Positions 1-10,192 are shown, numbered from the stretch's first letter. The stretch is 64,000 bases of DNA from Afipia sp. (GCA_017308575.1 JAFKEQ010000001.1:248001-312000), one strand, 5' to 3'. Notes: generated by a model not told the origin, from the letters alone. Numbers and translations: made by a program.

Positions 1-881
1 GCCTGATCGTCGGCGGCGTGATGCCGGGCAACGTCAAGGCGGTGCGGCCGAACTCCTGGTATGACCTGATCGACAAGGGCCTCGGCAGAAGCGTCGAGAA
101 CGACGTGCTGCAGATCAACGTGATCGAAACACCAGGCGGCCCCGTCAAACGCTTTTCGCGCGCGGCGGATACCGAACCGCCTGCGCCGCCTGTCGCGCAG
201 CAAGCGACTCTTTCACTCACAGAATTGCCGGTATGGCTGCGCACTCCCGCGCAGCGCGAGGAGCCGCCGGGCGTGCCGCTGCGTCCCTCCGATCCGGCCG
301 ACAACGAGGCTGACGGTCACAAGGTCATCAGCAACGAATCCCGCGCGGCACGCGAGCGCGCGCTCAAGCGTGGCACGCTGACCCATCGCCTGCTGCAGTC
401 GTTGCCCGACGTTTCCCCCGAACGGCGCACCGAGGCCGCGCGCAACTACCTTCAGCGCAACGCGCAGGACCTGTTCTCCGAGGCGGAGCGCGATGCACTC
501 GCAAAGCAGGTCATCGCGCTGATCACAACACCTTCATTCGCAGCGCTGTTTGCCGAAGGCAGCCGCGCCGAGGTCTCGATCGCCGGGCGTATCGCACGCG
601 ATGGCAAACCGCCTGCGCTGGTGTCCGGCCAGATCGACCGGTTGGCGGTGACGCCCGATGCAGTTCTGATCGTGGACTACAAGACCAATCACGCGCCGCC
701 GCGCGTCGCCACCGATGCCCCGCCCGACTATGTGCGCCAGCTCGCGCTCTACCGCGACGTGCTGCAGCGGCTTTATCCCGACCGGGCGGTGCGCTGCGCC
801 CTGGTCTGGACCGAGACCGCGGCATGGATGGACATTCCAGCCTCCGCGCTGGACGCAGAGCTGCAATCGGTCGTCGCCTGA
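1..881 (+). CDS. addA: AddA, ATP-dependent nuclease/helicase subunit A (3' end only)
   Basis: This is the C-terminal part of a reading frame that enters from the left edge (frame begins at base 3; about 292 codons are visible). It carries the RecB-family nuclease domain of AddA: the early His motif in GTLTHRLLQSLP, the metal-binding Asp in GQIDRL, the catalytic D-x-K in IVDYKT (around 670-687) and the following QLALYRDVL helix. In the family, AddA pairs with AddB to process double-strand DNA ends for RecA loading during recombinational repair. The helicase motifs lie outside the window. The next gene, trxA, follows at 1089 on the same strand, the usual order in this bacterial group. The product call is secure; only the length is unknown. 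Confidence 0.93.
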   Translation, partial: LIVGGVMPGNVKAVRPNSWYDLIDKGLGRSVENDVLQINVIETPGGPVKRFSRAADTEPPAPPVAQQATLSLTELPVWLRTPAQREEPPGVPLRPSDPADNEADGHKVISNESRAARERALKRGTLTHRLLQSLPDVSPERRTEAARNYLQRNAQDLFSEAERDALAKQVIALITTPSFAALFAEGSRAEVSIAGRIARDGKPPALVSGQIDRLAVTPDAVLIVDYKTNHAPPRVATDAPPDYVRQLALYRDVLQRLYPDRAVRCALVWTETAAWMDIPASALDAELQSVVA

Positions 882-1088
882 CAGCCGACAGGCATGGACC
901 GGCGGCCCGAGCCAGCTTCTAACCCCTTGACCCAGTGCGGATTTCGAACCGTTCCTTTGTCCACCGCAGGGAACACGACCCGGTGACCAGCCTTGACCGC
1001 GCAGGGGCGCGTTCCTACGTTGCACCTACGTTTCCGGCGCGATTCTGTTCACGACACCCGCGCCTTTCATCCAACGAGGCAGATCAAC

Positions 1089-1409
1089 ATGAGTGTGGGC
1101 AAGGTTTCGGACGCCGATTTCGACAAGGAAGTGCTGAATGCGGACGGCCCGGTGGTCGTCGATTTCTGGGCGGAATGGTGTGGCCCGTGCCGCATGATCG
1201 CGCCCGCGCTTGACGAGATCGCCGGCGCCATGGGCGACAAGGTCAAGATCGTGAAACTGAATGTCGACGAGAGCCCGAAGACGGCCTCCAAGTACGGCGT
1301 GATGTCGATCCCCACCCTGATGATCTTCAAGGGCGGTGAGATGGCCTCGCGCCAGGTCGGCGCAGCGCCGAAGGCCAAGCTGCAGCAGTGGATCACCGCC
1401 GCGGTCTGA
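1089..1409 (+). CDS. trxA: thioredoxin
   Basis: A 106-residue cytoplasmic disulfide reductase. The WCGPC active site places the redox cysteines at residues 31 and 34, and the conserved cis-proline is Pro75 in SIPTLMIF. Length and fold order match thioredoxin 1. The ATG at 1089 gives the normal N-terminus; the upstream in-frame ATG at 993 would add 32 residues unlike any thioredoxin and is rejected. The gene is followed 20 bp later by a strong symmetrical terminator that it shares with the convergent folC. It would be kept reduced by a thioredoxin reductase encoded elsewhere. Confidence 0.97.
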   Translation: MSVGKVSDADFDKEVLNADGPVVVDFWAEWCGPCRMIAPALDEIAGAMGDKVKIVKLNVDESPKTASKYGVMSIPTLMIFKGGEMASRQVGAAPKAKLQQWITAAV

Positions 1410-1430
1410 TCGCGTCTAAATGAGAATAAG

Positions 1431-1461
1431 AAAACGGCCGGTGACATCACCGGCCGTTTTT
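1431..1461. terminator. bidirectional rho-independent terminator between trxA and folC
   Basis: The inverted repeat ACGGCCGGTG / CACCGGCCGT is flanked by A4 on the left and T5 on the right, so it can end transcripts from both convergent genes. Confidence 0.85.
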
Positions 1462-1470
1462 GTTTTGGCC

Positions 1471-1627
1471 GTCATTGCGAGCCAACGGATCGGCGCAAAG
1501 CGCCGCCCGATGATAAACTCCGCGAAGCAATCGATTTCTTCGCTTTCAACAGCTCATAACTGGATTGCTTCGTCGCCATAGCGCGTCAAAGACGCGCGTC
1601 AACGCGCTAATGGCTCCTCGCAATGAC
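1471..1627. repeat. dispersed intergenic repeat, GTCATTGCGA family (long form)
   Basis: Starts GTCATTGCGA and ends GCAATGAC, with internal GAAGCAATC and GGATTGCTTCG segments and a GCGCGTC...GACGCG part. Related copies lie at 12704, 32810, 35647, 38253, 53832 and 57721. Non-coding. Confidence 0.8.
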
Positions 1628-1633
1628 GAGGAG

Positions 1634-2974
1634 TTACCCCGGCAGCGTACCGTTCTCGCTCAGCACATGCCCCGCGAGATAGAGCGAGCCGGTGATGAGA
1701 ATGCGTGGCGGCACCTCATAGGCAAGCCTGCCGATGGCCCGCAACGCGGCCTCCACGCTGGCGGCGGTCTCGACACGCATGCCGAGGCTGCGCGCGGCGT
1801 CCGCCAATGCCTCCGGCGCCATCGCATTGTCCTGATCCGGAATTCTCACCGCGATGATGTGGCGCGTCTGTCCGGCGAAATTGGCCAGGAACCCCGCCGC
1901 ATCCTTGTTGCTCATCATGCCCGCGATCACCACCAGCGGACGCGGCACGCGCTCTTCCAGATCGCCGAGCACATCGGCAATCACCCGGCCGCCATCCGGA
2001 TTGTGCCCGCCATCGAGCCACAATTCCGCATCCTTCGGCGCCGCATCGACCAGCGCGCCGGACGTCAAGGGTTGCATCCGCGCCGGCCATTCGGCGCGCG
2101 CGATGCCACGCTCGAAGGCCGCCGGCTCGATCTTCAGGGATTCGATGGCGCGCAGCGTCGCGATCGCCAGGCCCGCATTATTAAATTGATGCCGTCCAAA
2201 TAATCGGGGCGCGGAAAGATCGAGCAAACCGCGTTCGTCGGAATAGACCAGCCGCCCGTGCTCGACATTGACATGCCAGTCCTGCGTCGCGGCATGCAGC
2301 GGCGCGCGGGCGCGCTTCGCCGCCTGTTCGATCACGACTTCCGCATCCGGCTGCTGTTCGGCGCAGATCACCGGCACGCCTTTCTTGATGATGCCAGCCT
2401 TCTCCGCCGCGATCTTCGCCAGCGTATCACCGAGAAACTCGATGTGATCCATGCCGATGGAGGAGATTACACTGGCCAACGGCGTATCGATCACATTGGT
2501 CGCGTCCAGCCGCCCGCCGAGACCGACTTCCAGCAGCGTGACATCGGCCGGATGTTCCGCGAATAGCAGGAACGCCGCAGCGGTTTCGATTTCAAAGATC
2601 GTGATCGGCTCGCCGGCGTTGATACGCTCGCAATGATCCAGCGCCGCGCGCAACTGATCGTCGGTGACCAGCACACCGCCGCCAACCTTGCCGAGACGGA
2701 ATCGTTCGTTGAAGCGCACCAGATGCGGCGAGGTGTAGACATGCACGCGCAGGCCCGCAGCTTCGAGGATAGCGCGCAGGAACGCGACCGTCGATCCCTT
2801 GCCGTTGGTCCCGGCGACATGGATGACGGGCGGAATCTTCTTTTCAGGATGGTCGAGGCGCTCAAGAATCCGCTGCATCCGGTCAAGCGTCAGATCGATC
2901 CGCTTGGGATGCAGCGATGCGAGACGCGCCAGAATGTCGTCGTAGGACGGCGAAGATTTTTCGGCGGCAGGCAA
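1634..2974 (-). CDS. folC: bifunctional folylpolyglutamate / dihydrofolate synthase
   Basis: An ATP-dependent ligase adding glutamate to (dihydro)folate. The P-loop GTNGKGS lies near residue 55, followed by YTSPHLVRFNERF and, in the central domain, LLEVGLGGRLDATNV and GMDHIEFLG; the C-terminal Mur-ligase domain has LDGGHNPDGG. From the TTG at 2974 it is 446 residues, normal for FolC, and begins near SYDDILARL as family members do. The only upstream ATG (3073) would add 33 Arg/Gly/Cys-rich residues and overlap accD by 97 bp, so TTG is preferred, although no clear ribosome site precedes it. It follows accD in the same direction and is probably translationally coupled. Confidence 0.93.
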   Translation of the reverse strand: MPAAEKSSPSYDDILARLASLHPKRIDLTLDRMQRILERLDHPEKKIPPVIHVAGTNGKGSTVAFLRAILEAAGLRVHVYTSPHLVRFNERFRLGKVGGGVLVTDDQLRAALDHCERINAGEPITIFEIETAAAFLLFAEHPADVTLLEVGLGGRLDATNVIDTPLASVISSIGMDHIEFLGDTLAKIAAEKAGIIKKGVPVICAEQQPDAEVVIEQAAKRARAPLHAATQDWHVNVEHGRLVYSDERGLLDLSAPRLFGRHQFNNAGLAIATLRAIESLKIEPAAFERGIARAEWPARMQPLTSGALVDAAPKDAELWLDGGHNPDGGRVIADVLGDLEERVPRPLVVIAGMMSNKDAAGFLANFAGQTRHIIAVRIPDQDNAMAPEALADAARSLGMRVETAASVEAALRAIGRLAYEVPPRILITGSLYLAGHVLSENGTLPG

Positions 2975-2976
2975 GA

Positions 2977-3894
2977 TTACGCTGTCGGCGTTGCCGCGGG
3001 CAGATCGATCGGCACCGCCGCAGCCGGAACTGCAAAGCCCTCGGCGGCAGGAGCCTTGGTCAGCAGGCGGCACAGCCGTGCCAGCGTCGCGCGCAGGTCG
3101 TGACGATGCACCACCATGTCCACCATGCCGTGTTCCTTCAAATACTCGGCGCGCTGGAAACCTTCCGGCAGCTTCTCGCGGATGGTCTGCTCGATCACGC
3201 GCGCACCGGCAAATCCGATCAGCGCGCCGGGCTCGGCGATCTGCACATCGCCGAGCATGGCGTAAGATGCCGTGACGCCGCCCGTGGTCGGATTGGTCAG
3301 AACCACGATGTAGGGCTGCTGCGCCTCGCGCAGCATCTGGATCGCCACCGTGGTGCGCGGCATCTGCATCAGCGAGAGAATGCCTTCTTGCATGCGCGCG
3401 CCGCCGGAGGCCGCGAAGATGATGAACGGCGATTTCTTTTCGACCGCGAGTTCAAGGCCCTTCACCACGGCCTCGCCGGCGGCCATGCCGAGCGACCCAC
3501 CCATGAAATCAAAATCCTGCACCGCGACCACGACGGGATTGCCTTCCAGCTTGCCGTAACCGACTTTCACCGCGTCGTTCATGCCGGTCTTGGTGCGCGC
3601 ATCCTTGATGCGGTCGGCATACTTGCGCTCGTCACGGAATTTCAGCGGATCGGGCGTCACTTCCGGCAGCGCGACATCGTACCAGGTCTCGTTGTCGAAG
3701 ATCGACTTCAGCCGCGCCACCGCGCCCATGCGCATATGATAGTTCGAGCCGGGAATGACGAACTGGTTTTGCTCGACATCCTTGTAGAACACGAGTTGCC
3801 CGGAATCCGGGCACTTGATCCACAGGTTCTCCGGCGTGTCGCGGCGAATGATGTTGCGGATTTTCGGGCGGACGACGTCAGTCAACCAGTTCAT
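2977..3894 (-). CDS. accD: acetyl-CoA carboxylase carboxyltransferase subunit beta
   Basis: A 305-residue crotonase-fold subunit that, with AccA, moves the carboxyl group from biotin to acetyl-CoA to make malonyl-CoA. Diagnostic stretches are [29 protein letters not shown] and [18 protein letters not shown]. The N-terminal zinc ribbon is degenerate: the region reading KCPDSGQ...[11 protein letters not shown] has one Cys where E. coli AccD has four. The ATG at 3894 is preceded by GGAG. The gene sits between trpA and folC on the same strand, the usual alphaproteobacterial arrangement, with folC starting about 3 bp after its stop. Confidence 0.96.
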   Translation of the reverse strand: MNWLTDVVRPKIRNIIRRDTPENLWIKCPDSGQLVFYKDVEQNQFVIPGSNYHMRMGAVARLKSIFDNETWYDVALPEVTPDPLKFRDERKYADRIKDARTKTGMNDAVKVGYGKLEGNPVVVAVQDFDFMGGSLGMAAGEAVVKGLELAVEKKSPFIIFAASGGARMQEGILSLMQMPRTTVAIQMLREAQQPYIVVLTNPTTGGVTASYAMLGDVQIAEPGALIGFAGARVIEQTIREKLPEGFQRAEYLKEHGMVDMVVHRHDLRATLARLCRLLTKAPAAEGFAVPAAAVPIDLPAATPTA

Positions 3895-3990
3895 GCGTGG
3901 GCTCCATGCACATCGCGTCGTGAATCATTGTAGCCGCTTATGTGCGACCGGGCACCCTTTCCGACAAGAGGAAAGGACTTAAAGAGAAAC

Positions 3991-4827
3991 CTATTCCGCG
4001 GCCTGTTTGGCCCCGCGCACGCCTTGCGCCAGCGCGGCCGCCAGGTCGGCGACGGCGGGAACCGTCTTTGCCGTGGCACGGCCTTCCGAATCGAGCGTCG
4101 CCCGCAACGCGTCGATCAGCGCGGAGCCGACCACAGCGCCGTTGGCTGCCTGCGCAATGCCGCGCGCGGCCTCCGGCGTGCGGATACCGAAACCGACACA
4201 CACCGGCAACTGCGTATGACGCTTGATGCGGGCGACCGCTTCAGACACTTGCGCCGTATCGGCGCTGGCCGAACCGGTGATGCCGGTGATCGAGACATAA
4301 TAGACGAACCCCGATGTGTTCGCGAGCACGGCTGGCAAGCGCTTGTCGTCCGTGGTCGGCGTCGCGAGACGAATGAAATTCAGTCCGGCCTTCATCGCGG
4401 GGATGCACAGCTCGGTGTCTTCTTCCGGCGGCAGATCGACAATGATCAGGCCATCGACACCGGCGGCCTTCGCATCGACCAGAAATTTATCGACGCCGTA
4501 GATGTAGATCGGATTATAGTAGCCCATCAGCACAATCGGCGTCGCGTTATCCCCGGCGCGGAAATCGCGCACCACCTGCAGCGTCTTCTTCAGCGTGGTG
4601 CCGGCTTTGAGCGCCCGCAGGCCCGCCGCCTGGATCGCGGGACCGTCCGCCATCGGATCAGTGAACGGCATGCCGATCTCGATGATGTCCGCGCCCCCCT
4701 TCGGCAGCGCCTTGATGATCTCGAGCGAGGTCGCAAGGTCCGGATCGCCGCACATCACGAACGTGACGAACGCCGCGCGGCCTTCGGTCTTCAACTCGGC
4801 GAAACGTGTGTCGATGCGCGTGGTCAC
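3991..4827 (-). CDS. trpA: tryptophan synthase alpha chain
   Basis: A 278-residue TIM-barrel subunit that cleaves indole-3-glycerol phosphate to indole and glyceraldehyde 3-phosphate. The catalytic acids are Glu50 and Asp61 in [15 protein letters not shown]; the phosphate-binding end of the barrel includes [11 protein letters not shown] and VVGSALID. It begins with GTG at 4827, and the bases GTGA overlap the trpB stop, showing translational coupling. It is the last trp gene of the trpF-trpB-trpA run; a 96-bp gap then separates it from accD. Confidence 0.97.
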   Translation of the reverse strand: MTTRIDTRFAELKTEGRAAFVTFVMCGDPDLATSLEIIKALPKGGADIIEIGMPFTDPMADGPAIQAAGLRALKAGTTLKKTLQVVRDFRAGDNATPIVLMGYYNPIYIYGVDKFLVDAKAAGVDGLIIVDLPPEEDTELCIPAMKAGLNFIRLATPTTDDKRLPAVLANTSGFVYYVSITGITGSASADTAQVSEAVARIKRHTQLPVCVGFGIRTPEAARGIAQAANGAVVGSALIDALRATLDSEGRATAKTVPAVADLAAALAQGVRGAKQAAE

Positions 4828-6056
4828 TTCGTGTCCTTTAGATTCTTGCCCTTCAGAATATCGCCGACCTGCGGCACGTCCTTGTCGCCGCGGCCGGACA
4901 GATTGACCACCATCAGGTGATCCTTCGGCCGCTTCGGCGCGAGGTCCATCACCTTGGCGATGGCGTGCGCTGGCTCCAGCGCCGGGATGATGCCTTCGAG
5001 GCGCGACAGCAACTGGAACGCTTCCAGCGCTTCGTCATCCGTCGCGGAGAGATAGGTCACGCGGCCGGTCTCATGCAGCCACGAATGCTCCGGACCGATG
5101 CCCGGATAATCGAGGCCCGCCGAGATCGAATGCGCGTCCTGGATCTGGCCGTCGTCATCCATCAGGAGATAAGTGCGGTTGCCGTGCAGTACGCCGGGAC
5201 GTCCGCCCGCGATCGAGGCCGCATGAAGATTGGTCAGGCCGTGGCCCGCCGCCTCGACGCCGAAAATCTCGACGCCCGGATCATCGAGGAACGGATGAAA
5301 CAGGCCCATGGCATTGGAGCCGCCGCCGATGCAGGCCACCAGCGAATCCGGCAGACGGCCTTCGGCCTCCTGCATCTGCGCGCGCGTCTCGGTGCCGATG
5401 ATCGACTGGAAATCGCGCACCATCATCGGATAAGGATGCGGGCCCGCGACAGTGCCGATGCAGTAGAACGTGTTTGCGACATTGGTGACCCAGTCGCGCA
5501 GCGCGTCGTTCATCGCGTCCTTGAGCGTGCGCGAGCCGGACTGCACTGGCACGACCTTCGCACCGAGCATCTCCATGCGGATCACGTTGGGCTGCTGCCG
5601 CTCGACATCCACCGCGCCCATATAGACGATGCATTCGAGGCCGAAGCGCGCGCAGAGCGTCGCGGTGGCAACGCCGTGCTGGCCTGCGCCGGTTTCCGCG
5701 ATGATGCGCTTCTTGCCCATGCGCCGCGCGACCATGATCTGGCCGAGCACGTTGTTCACCTTGTGCGAGCCGGTGTGGTTCAGCTCTTCGCGCTTGAAGT
5801 AAATCTTCGCGCCGCCGAGATGCTCGGTCAGACGCTCGGCAAAATACAGCGGCGACGGACGGCCGACATAGTCCTTCAGATAGCCGTTCATTTCCTTCTG
5901 AAAGGACGGATCGGCCTTGGCGTCGGCATAGGCCTTTTCCAGGTCGAGGATCAGCGGCATCAGCGTCTCGGCGACGTAACGGCCGCCGAAAATGCCGAAA
6001 TGCCCGCGCTCGTCGGGACCGGACCGGAAGGAATTGGGAAGAGGCAAGTTCGTCAT
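4824..6056 (-). CDS. trpB: tryptophan synthase beta chain
   Basis: A 410-residue PLP enzyme that joins indole, channelled from TrpA, with serine to make tryptophan. The cofactor lysine is Lys99 in HTGSHKVNN, the phosphate-binding loop is GGGSNAMG, and [13 protein letters not shown] and NLSGRGDKD are family signatures. The ATG at 6056 overlaps the trpF stop (ATGA), and the 3' end overlaps the trpA GTG by 4 bp, so the three genes form one coupled unit. Full length. Confidence 0.98.
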   Translation of the reverse strand: MTNLPLPNSFRSGPDERGHFGIFGGRYVAETLMPLILDLEKAYADAKADPSFQKEMNGYLKDYVGRPSPLYFAERLTEHLGGAKIYFKREELNHTGSHKVNNVLGQIMVARRMGKKRIIAETGAGQHGVATATLCARFGLECIVYMGAVDVERQQPNVIRMEMLGAKVVPVQSGSRTLKDAMNDALRDWVTNVANTFYCIGTVAGPHPYPMMVRDFQSIIGTETRAQMQEAEGRLPDSLVACIGGGSNAMGLFHPFLDDPGVEIFGVEAAGHGLTNLHAASIAGGRPGVLHGNRTYLLMDDDGQIQDAHSISAGLDYPGIGPEHSWLHETGRVTYLSATDDEALEAFQLLSRLEGIIPALEPAHAIAKVMDLAPKRPKDHLMVVNLSGRGDKDVPQVGDILKGKNLKDTK

Positions 6057-6709
6057 ACCGTCAGCTCTTGTTGTTGTCGCGCGGCGCGAATGAAGGCACG
6101 GATCAGGTCGGGGTCTTTCACGCCCGGCGCGCTTTCAACGCCGGACGAAACATCAACTCCGTTGGCGCGGGTGACGCGGATGGCTTCTGCGACATTGCCG
6201 ACATTCAGCCCGCCGCCCACCATGAACGGGATCGTCGTCTTGATGTTCTCAAGTAGATGCCAGTCGAACGGCACGCCGAGACCGCCGGGACGGGTGGCGT
6301 CCTTCGGCGCGCGCGCATCGAACAGGATACGGTCAGACACGGCGGCATAACCGGGCAGGCTCGCAAGATCGGCGGCGGTTGCCACCGCCAGCACCTTCAT
6401 CACCGGCAGGCCGAATTTCTGCTTGATGTCGCGCACGCGCGCCACGCTCTCCGAGCCATGAAGCTGCAGCAGGCCGGGCTGAAGCGCCTCGATATAATTC
6501 TCCAGCGAAGCGTCGTCGGCATCGACCGTCAGCGCCACCTTCAGCGCACGGCCCTTCACCTGCCGCCCCAGTTCGCGTGCGGTGCCGAGTGAGACGTGGC
6601 GCGGCGAGGCTTCGAAGAACACGAAGCCCACCATATCCGCGCCGGCATCCAGCGCGACCTCAAGGGTCTCGCGCGTGGACAGGCCGCAAATTTTTACCGC
6701 GAAGGACAT
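6053..6709 (-). CDS. trpF: phosphoribosylanthranilate isomerase
   Basis: A 218-residue TIM-barrel enzyme converting phosphoribosylanthranilate to CdRP, two steps before tryptophan. It starts VKICGLST with the catalytic Cys, and has [27 protein letters not shown] (catalytic Asp) and GGGLNVGNV near the phosphate site. It is the first gene of the trpFBA run and overlaps trpB by 4 bp. About 80 bp separates it from lapA upstream. Confidence 0.96.
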   Translation of the reverse strand: MSFAVKICGLSTRETLEVALDAGADMVGFVFFEASPRHVSLGTARELGRQVKGRALKVALTVDADDASLENYIEALQPGLLQLHGSESVARVRDIKQKFGLPVMKVLAVATAADLASLPGYAAVSDRILFDARAPKDATRPGGLGVPFDWHLLENIKTTIPFMVGGGLNVGNVAEAIRVTRANGVDVSSGVESAPGVKDPDLIRAFIRAARQQQELTV

Positions 6710-6788
6710 GGATCAGGATGCTTGGTTTCGGAGCGTCAGGACTGGCCGTCGCCGCGGCCCATCGGGCTTTGCAACAGCCGGGCGGGTT

Positions 6789-7199
6789 CTACAACGCTGC
6801 GCCCTGCTTGTCTCGCCCGATAGCCAGATAAGAGGGGGCCAGGCCGCCGCCGGCACCGGCCGCCGGAACCCGGTTTTCGCCGCTGCGCGCAGCCGCCAGA
6901 GACCGCTCCCGCAAGTCGGCCAGTTCGGCACGGGCGTGGCGGGCATCCGCTTCATGCTGGCGGGCCGCCCGCCGCCAATGGCGCTGGCCGAACCAGGTGG
7001 CGACGCCGCCGGCGACGACGCCGAACATGGCCACGGCAATAATGACAACGAACAACGGCAGCGACACGCCCAGCGCCGGATCGCTGGAGCTGAAGGGATC
7101 GAATGACAGCGTGACAATGTGACGGTTGGCAACCGCGAACACCACGAACAGGATCGCGAGCGGCAGGATCACAACGGCGTTGAAAATCTTGCGGAGCAT
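6789..7199 (-). CDS. lapA: LapA-domain (DUF1049) inner-membrane protein
   Basis: A 136-residue protein with two membrane helices (roughly residues 4-24 and 47-70), then a basic, Ala/Arg-rich helical tail typical of lipopolysaccharide assembly protein A domain proteins (FNAVVILPLAILFVVFAVANRHIVTLSFDPF). In enterobacteria LapA works with LapB in controlling LPS synthesis; no lapB is seen here, so the role is inferred from the domain. The ATG at 7199 has GAGGA in front; the ATG at 7256 would add 19 His/Arg-rich residues. It lies between ihfB and trpF, as in relatives. Confidence 0.85.
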   Translation of the reverse strand: MLRKIFNAVVILPLAILFVVFAVANRHIVTLSFDPFSSSDPALGVSLPLFVVIIAVAMFGVVAGGVATWFGQRHWRRAARQHEADARHARAELADLRERSLAAARSGENRVPAAGAGGGLAPSYLAIGRDKQGAAL

Positions 7200-7298
7200 C
7201 GTGCGTCCTCGCTGCCGGTGATCCGAGTGGCGGCGACCGATATGACCGCGCCGCACTTTAGAATGATTATTCGCCCAACCGCATCATTTGCAGGACGG

Positions 7299-7604
7299 TT
7301 ACGTCGCGGCCGGATCAGCCGCCTCGTCGCGGTTCAGCCGCTCGCGCATTTCCTTGCCGGTCTTGAAGAACGGCACGCTCTTCTGCTCGACCGGAACATG
7401 CTCGCCGGTGCGCGGATTGCGGCCCGCGCGCGCCGGACGGTGCTTGACTGAAAAAGCGCCAAAACCCCGCAATTCGACGCGATCGCCGCGTGCCAGGGCC
7501 GCAACGATTTCATCGAGAATAGCGTTCACGATGTTCTCGACATCCCGCTGATACAGGTGCGGGTTATGCTCGGCGATGCGCTGAACGAGTTCGGATTTGA
7601 TCAT
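7299..7604 (-). CDS. ihfB: integration host factor subunit beta
   Basis: A 101-residue HU/IHF-family DNA-bending protein. It opens [17 protein letters not shown], carries the dimer core [19 protein letters not shown], the beta-arm signature GRNPRTGE and the closing [14 protein letters not shown] helix. With the alpha subunit it bends DNA sharply at specific sites in promoters and recombination sites. It lies between sppA and lapA. Its product could act on promoters in this window, but no IHF site was assigned. Confidence 0.95.
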   Translation of the reverse strand: MIKSELVQRIAEHNPHLYQRDVENIVNAILDEIVAALARGDRVELRGFGAFSVKHRPARAGRNPRTGEHVPVEQKSVPFFKTGKEMRERLNRDEAADPAAT

Positions 7605-7783
7605 TGAGTGTTTGGGCCTGTGGTGCGGGGGACATTTCCAAGAAAAAGCCTTGAACTGTCAAGTCGCTAATTCAAAGTGAGGCGAGGTGAAAGTGCGTGA
7701 CAAACCTCTCGTTTCGTTGTTGCGGCTGACACCGCAATGCAATGAAGCCGGACTGAAACCGGACTCACGCACGTGTTTCCCGA

Positions 7784-8764
7784 TCAGTTCGCGCGCGATG
7801 GCTGCCACAGCGCCAGCATGCCATCGAGGCCGAGCCGATCGACAGCCTGCACCGCGCCGGTCGCCTCAAGCTGACGCGAAATCGCGCCCAGCCCGACGGT
7901 ATCGAGCGCCACGGAAGCCGCTGCCCGCAGGAAGGTCATATCACCAAAGCGCGGCGTCAGCCTGAAATCCTTCACCGGCGTATCCGCGCCGATCTTCTTT
8001 TGCGCGACCAGCCACGCAACGGCGGTTTTTTCATCGCCCAGTTGGTCGATCAGTTTGAGGCCGACCGCCTGACGTCCCGTGAACACGCGTCCATCCGCCA
8101 CAGTCTGCAACGTCGCGTCGTCCATGTTGCGGCGATCCTTCACGAGGCCGCGAAACCACGCATAGGAATCCTTCACCAGCGCGTCGAGCGCGGCGCGCGC
8201 TTCGGGACTTGTCGGCTCATAGCCGTTCGGTGCGGCCTTAAGCGGTGACGATTTCACTTCCTCGACCTTGACGCCGACCGTCTTGAGCAGTTCCGATACG
8301 TTCGGAATCTGGAACAGCACGCCGATCGATCCGACAAGCGAGGTCTGCTGCGCGATGATCTGATCCGACGCCAGCGCGGCGATGTATCCGCCCGATGCCG
8401 CAAGACCCTCCACCACGACGACCAGCGGCTTCTGCGCCTTGAGCCGCGTGAGCGCATCGTAAAGCTGTTCGGAACCCGCCGTGGTGCCGCCCGGCGAATT
8501 GATATGAACGATGACGGCGGACGCCGAAGACTTGCCGAGCCGCTCCAGCGCCTCGACCCGCGTCTGATCGCTGCGGATGAGGCCGTCGATCTTGACCCGC
8601 GCAATCGCATTCGACGAGCCGATCGCGTTGCGGCCCGCCGGCGAAACGAACACGGCAACCGCAACCACTGCCGCGATGATGCACAGCGCCGCGATCACAC
8701 GCCAGAACGTCAGCTTGCGGCGAATGCGGCGGCGATCAACGATCACATCGGAATCGAGCGACAT
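7784..8764 (-). CDS. sppA: signal peptide peptidase SppA, short form (S49 family)
   Basis: A 326-residue membrane-anchored serine protease that degrades cleaved signal peptides. A basic N-terminus is followed by one membrane helix (about residues 20-43). The oxyanion/substrate motif INSPGGT, the nucleophile Ser in LAASGGYIAAL and the general-base Lys in LVKDRRNM form the S49 catalytic set; SLVGSIGVL is also typical. The length matches the 36-kDa single-domain type rather than E. coli SppA. The ATG at 8764 follows GAGGAG. A 179-bp gap separates it from ihfB downstream. Confidence 0.94.
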   Translation of the reverse strand: MSLDSDVIVDRRRIRRKLTFWRVIAALCIIAAVVAVAVFVSPAGRNAIGSSNAIARVKIDGLIRSDQTRVEALERLGKSSASAVIVHINSPGGTTAGSEQLYDALTRLKAQKPLVVVVEGLAASGGYIAALASDQIIAQQTSLVGSIGVLFQIPNVSELLKTVGVKVEEVKSSPLKAAPNGYEPTSPEARAALDALVKDSYAWFRGLVKDRRNMDDATLQTVADGRVFTGRQAVGLKLIDQLGDEKTAVAWLVAQKKIGADTPVKDFRLTPRFGDMTFLRAAASVALDTVGLGAISRQLEATGAVQAVDRLGLDGMLALWQPSRAN

Positions 8765-8929
8765 GAATTTTCTCCTCGGCGCGAAACTTATTTTGCAACG
8801 ACCACGAAGGCAGCCAGCCGGAAAGTTATCCCGTGCTTTTGCGAATGCAGCCTTGAGACATGATTACTTCAATACATCAACTGTGATGCAATTTGAAGAT
8901 AACAACGGACGCAATCAGACGCGCACAGA

Positions 8930-10192
8930 TTATGTGAGCAATCGCTCACCATCATGTCCAGCGACGGTCATCGCATGCACGGCGCCCGGCGTGCCGCCGC
9001 TGACGGCAACCGGAACGAAATGCTCGGTGCGTCCCTGCGTCGCGCTTTCGATCAGAACCTGACGCGTCGTTCCCACATCGGATGCGAGTCTCCGGAGCAG
9101 CGCAGCCTCGCCATCCGCGCGAAGACGCGCGGCGCGTTCCCGGATCGTGCGGCCATTCACCTGCGGCATCCGTGCCGCTGGCGTGCCGGGACGCTTTGAA
9201 TAGGGAAACACATGCAGGAATGTCAGATCGCATTCCGCGACCAGATCCAGCGAGCGCGCGAACATCTCCTCGGTCTCGGTGGGAAATCCCGCGATGATAT
9301 CCGCGCCGAAGGCCATGTCCGGCCGCAGCGTTCGCACCTGCCTGCAAAAGCCGATGGCATCGGCGCGGGTATGCCGCCGCTTCATGCGCTTGAGAATGAG
9401 ATCGTCGCCCGCCTGCAATGACAGATGCAAATGCGGCATCAGCCGATCATCCGTCGCGATCACATCGAGCAGGTCGCGATCCGCCTCGATGGAATCGATC
9501 GAGGAAATGCGCAGCCGCTTCAGGTCCGGCACATGCTTGAGAATCTGCTTGGTCAGCATCCCGAGTTTCGGCGCGCCCGGCAGATCCGCGCCATAGCTCG
9601 TAACATCGACACCGGTCAGCACGATCTCGGCATGCCCGGCGTCCACCAGCGCGCGCACCTGATCGACCACCGCGCCCATCGCGACCGATCGCGAATTCCC
9701 GCGGCCATAAGGAATGATGCAGAAGGTGCAGCGATGATCGCAGCCGTTCTGCACCTGCACGAAGACGCGCGGCAGGCCGCTCTGGAAGCCTTCAACCAGA
9801 TGCGGCGCCATCTCGGTGACGGCCATGATATCGGAGACCGCGATCTTCTCTTGCGGAACATCAAAGGCGCCCGTGAGTGCGGCCTTTGCATCTTGCCAGG
9901 CCTCAAGGCGCATCTTGTCGTCATTGCCAACCACGCGATCGACTTCGCCCATCTCCGCGAACATCTGCGTCTGGGTCTGGGCGGCGCAGCCCGTGACGAC
10001 AATACGCGCACCGGGCTTGTCGCGCTTCAGCCTGCGGATGGTCTGGCGGGCCTGCGCCACCGCTTCGCTGGTGACCGCACAGGTATTGACGACGATGGTG
10101 TCCTGAAGGCCTGCGCCTTCCGCTTCGCGCCGGATCACTTCCGACTCGAAGCTGTTCAGCCGGCAACCGAAGGTGACGACATCGACGGTCAT
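8930..10192 (-). CDS. mtaB: tRNA (N6-threonylcarbamoyladenosine-37) methylthiotransferase MtaB
   Basis: A 420-residue radical-SAM enzyme that converts t6A37 to ms2t6A in tRNAs. The N-terminal UPF0004 domain supplies three cluster cysteines (TFGCRLN, VNTCAVTSEA, VTGCAAQ); the radical-SAM triad is in CDHRCTFCIIPYGRG; a TRAM RNA-binding domain ends the protein (TEHFVPVAV...). The GCRLN variant and absence of MiaB features favour MtaB. The ATG at 10192 lies 1 bp after the dapF stop, so it is probably translated by re-initiation; a longer start at 10243 would overlap dapF. Confidence 0.93.
   Translation of the reverse strand: MTVDVVTFGCRLNSFESEVIRREAEGAGLQDTIVVNTCAVTSEAVAQARQTIRRLKRDKPGARIVVTGCAAQTQTQMFAEMGEVDRVVGNDDKMRLEAWQDAKAALTGAFDVPQEKIAVSDIMAVTEMAPHLVEGFQSGLPRVFVQVQNGCDHRCTFCIIPYGRGNSRSVAMGAVVDQVRALVDAGHAEIVLTGVDVTSYGADLPGAPKLGMLTKQILKHVPDLKRLRISSIDSIEADRDLLDVIATDDRLMPHLHLSLQAGDDLILKRMKRRHTRADAIGFCRQVRTLRPDMAFGADIIAGFPTETEEMFARSLDLVAECDLTFLHVFPYSKRPGTPAARMPQVNGRTIRERAARLRADGEAALLRRLASDVGTTRQVLIESATQGRTEHFVPVAVSGGTPGAVHAMTVAGHDGERLLT

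Noticed and set aside
7720..7737. TTGCGG / CCGCAA hairpin downstream of sppA
   Set aside because: Short stem, no T-run.
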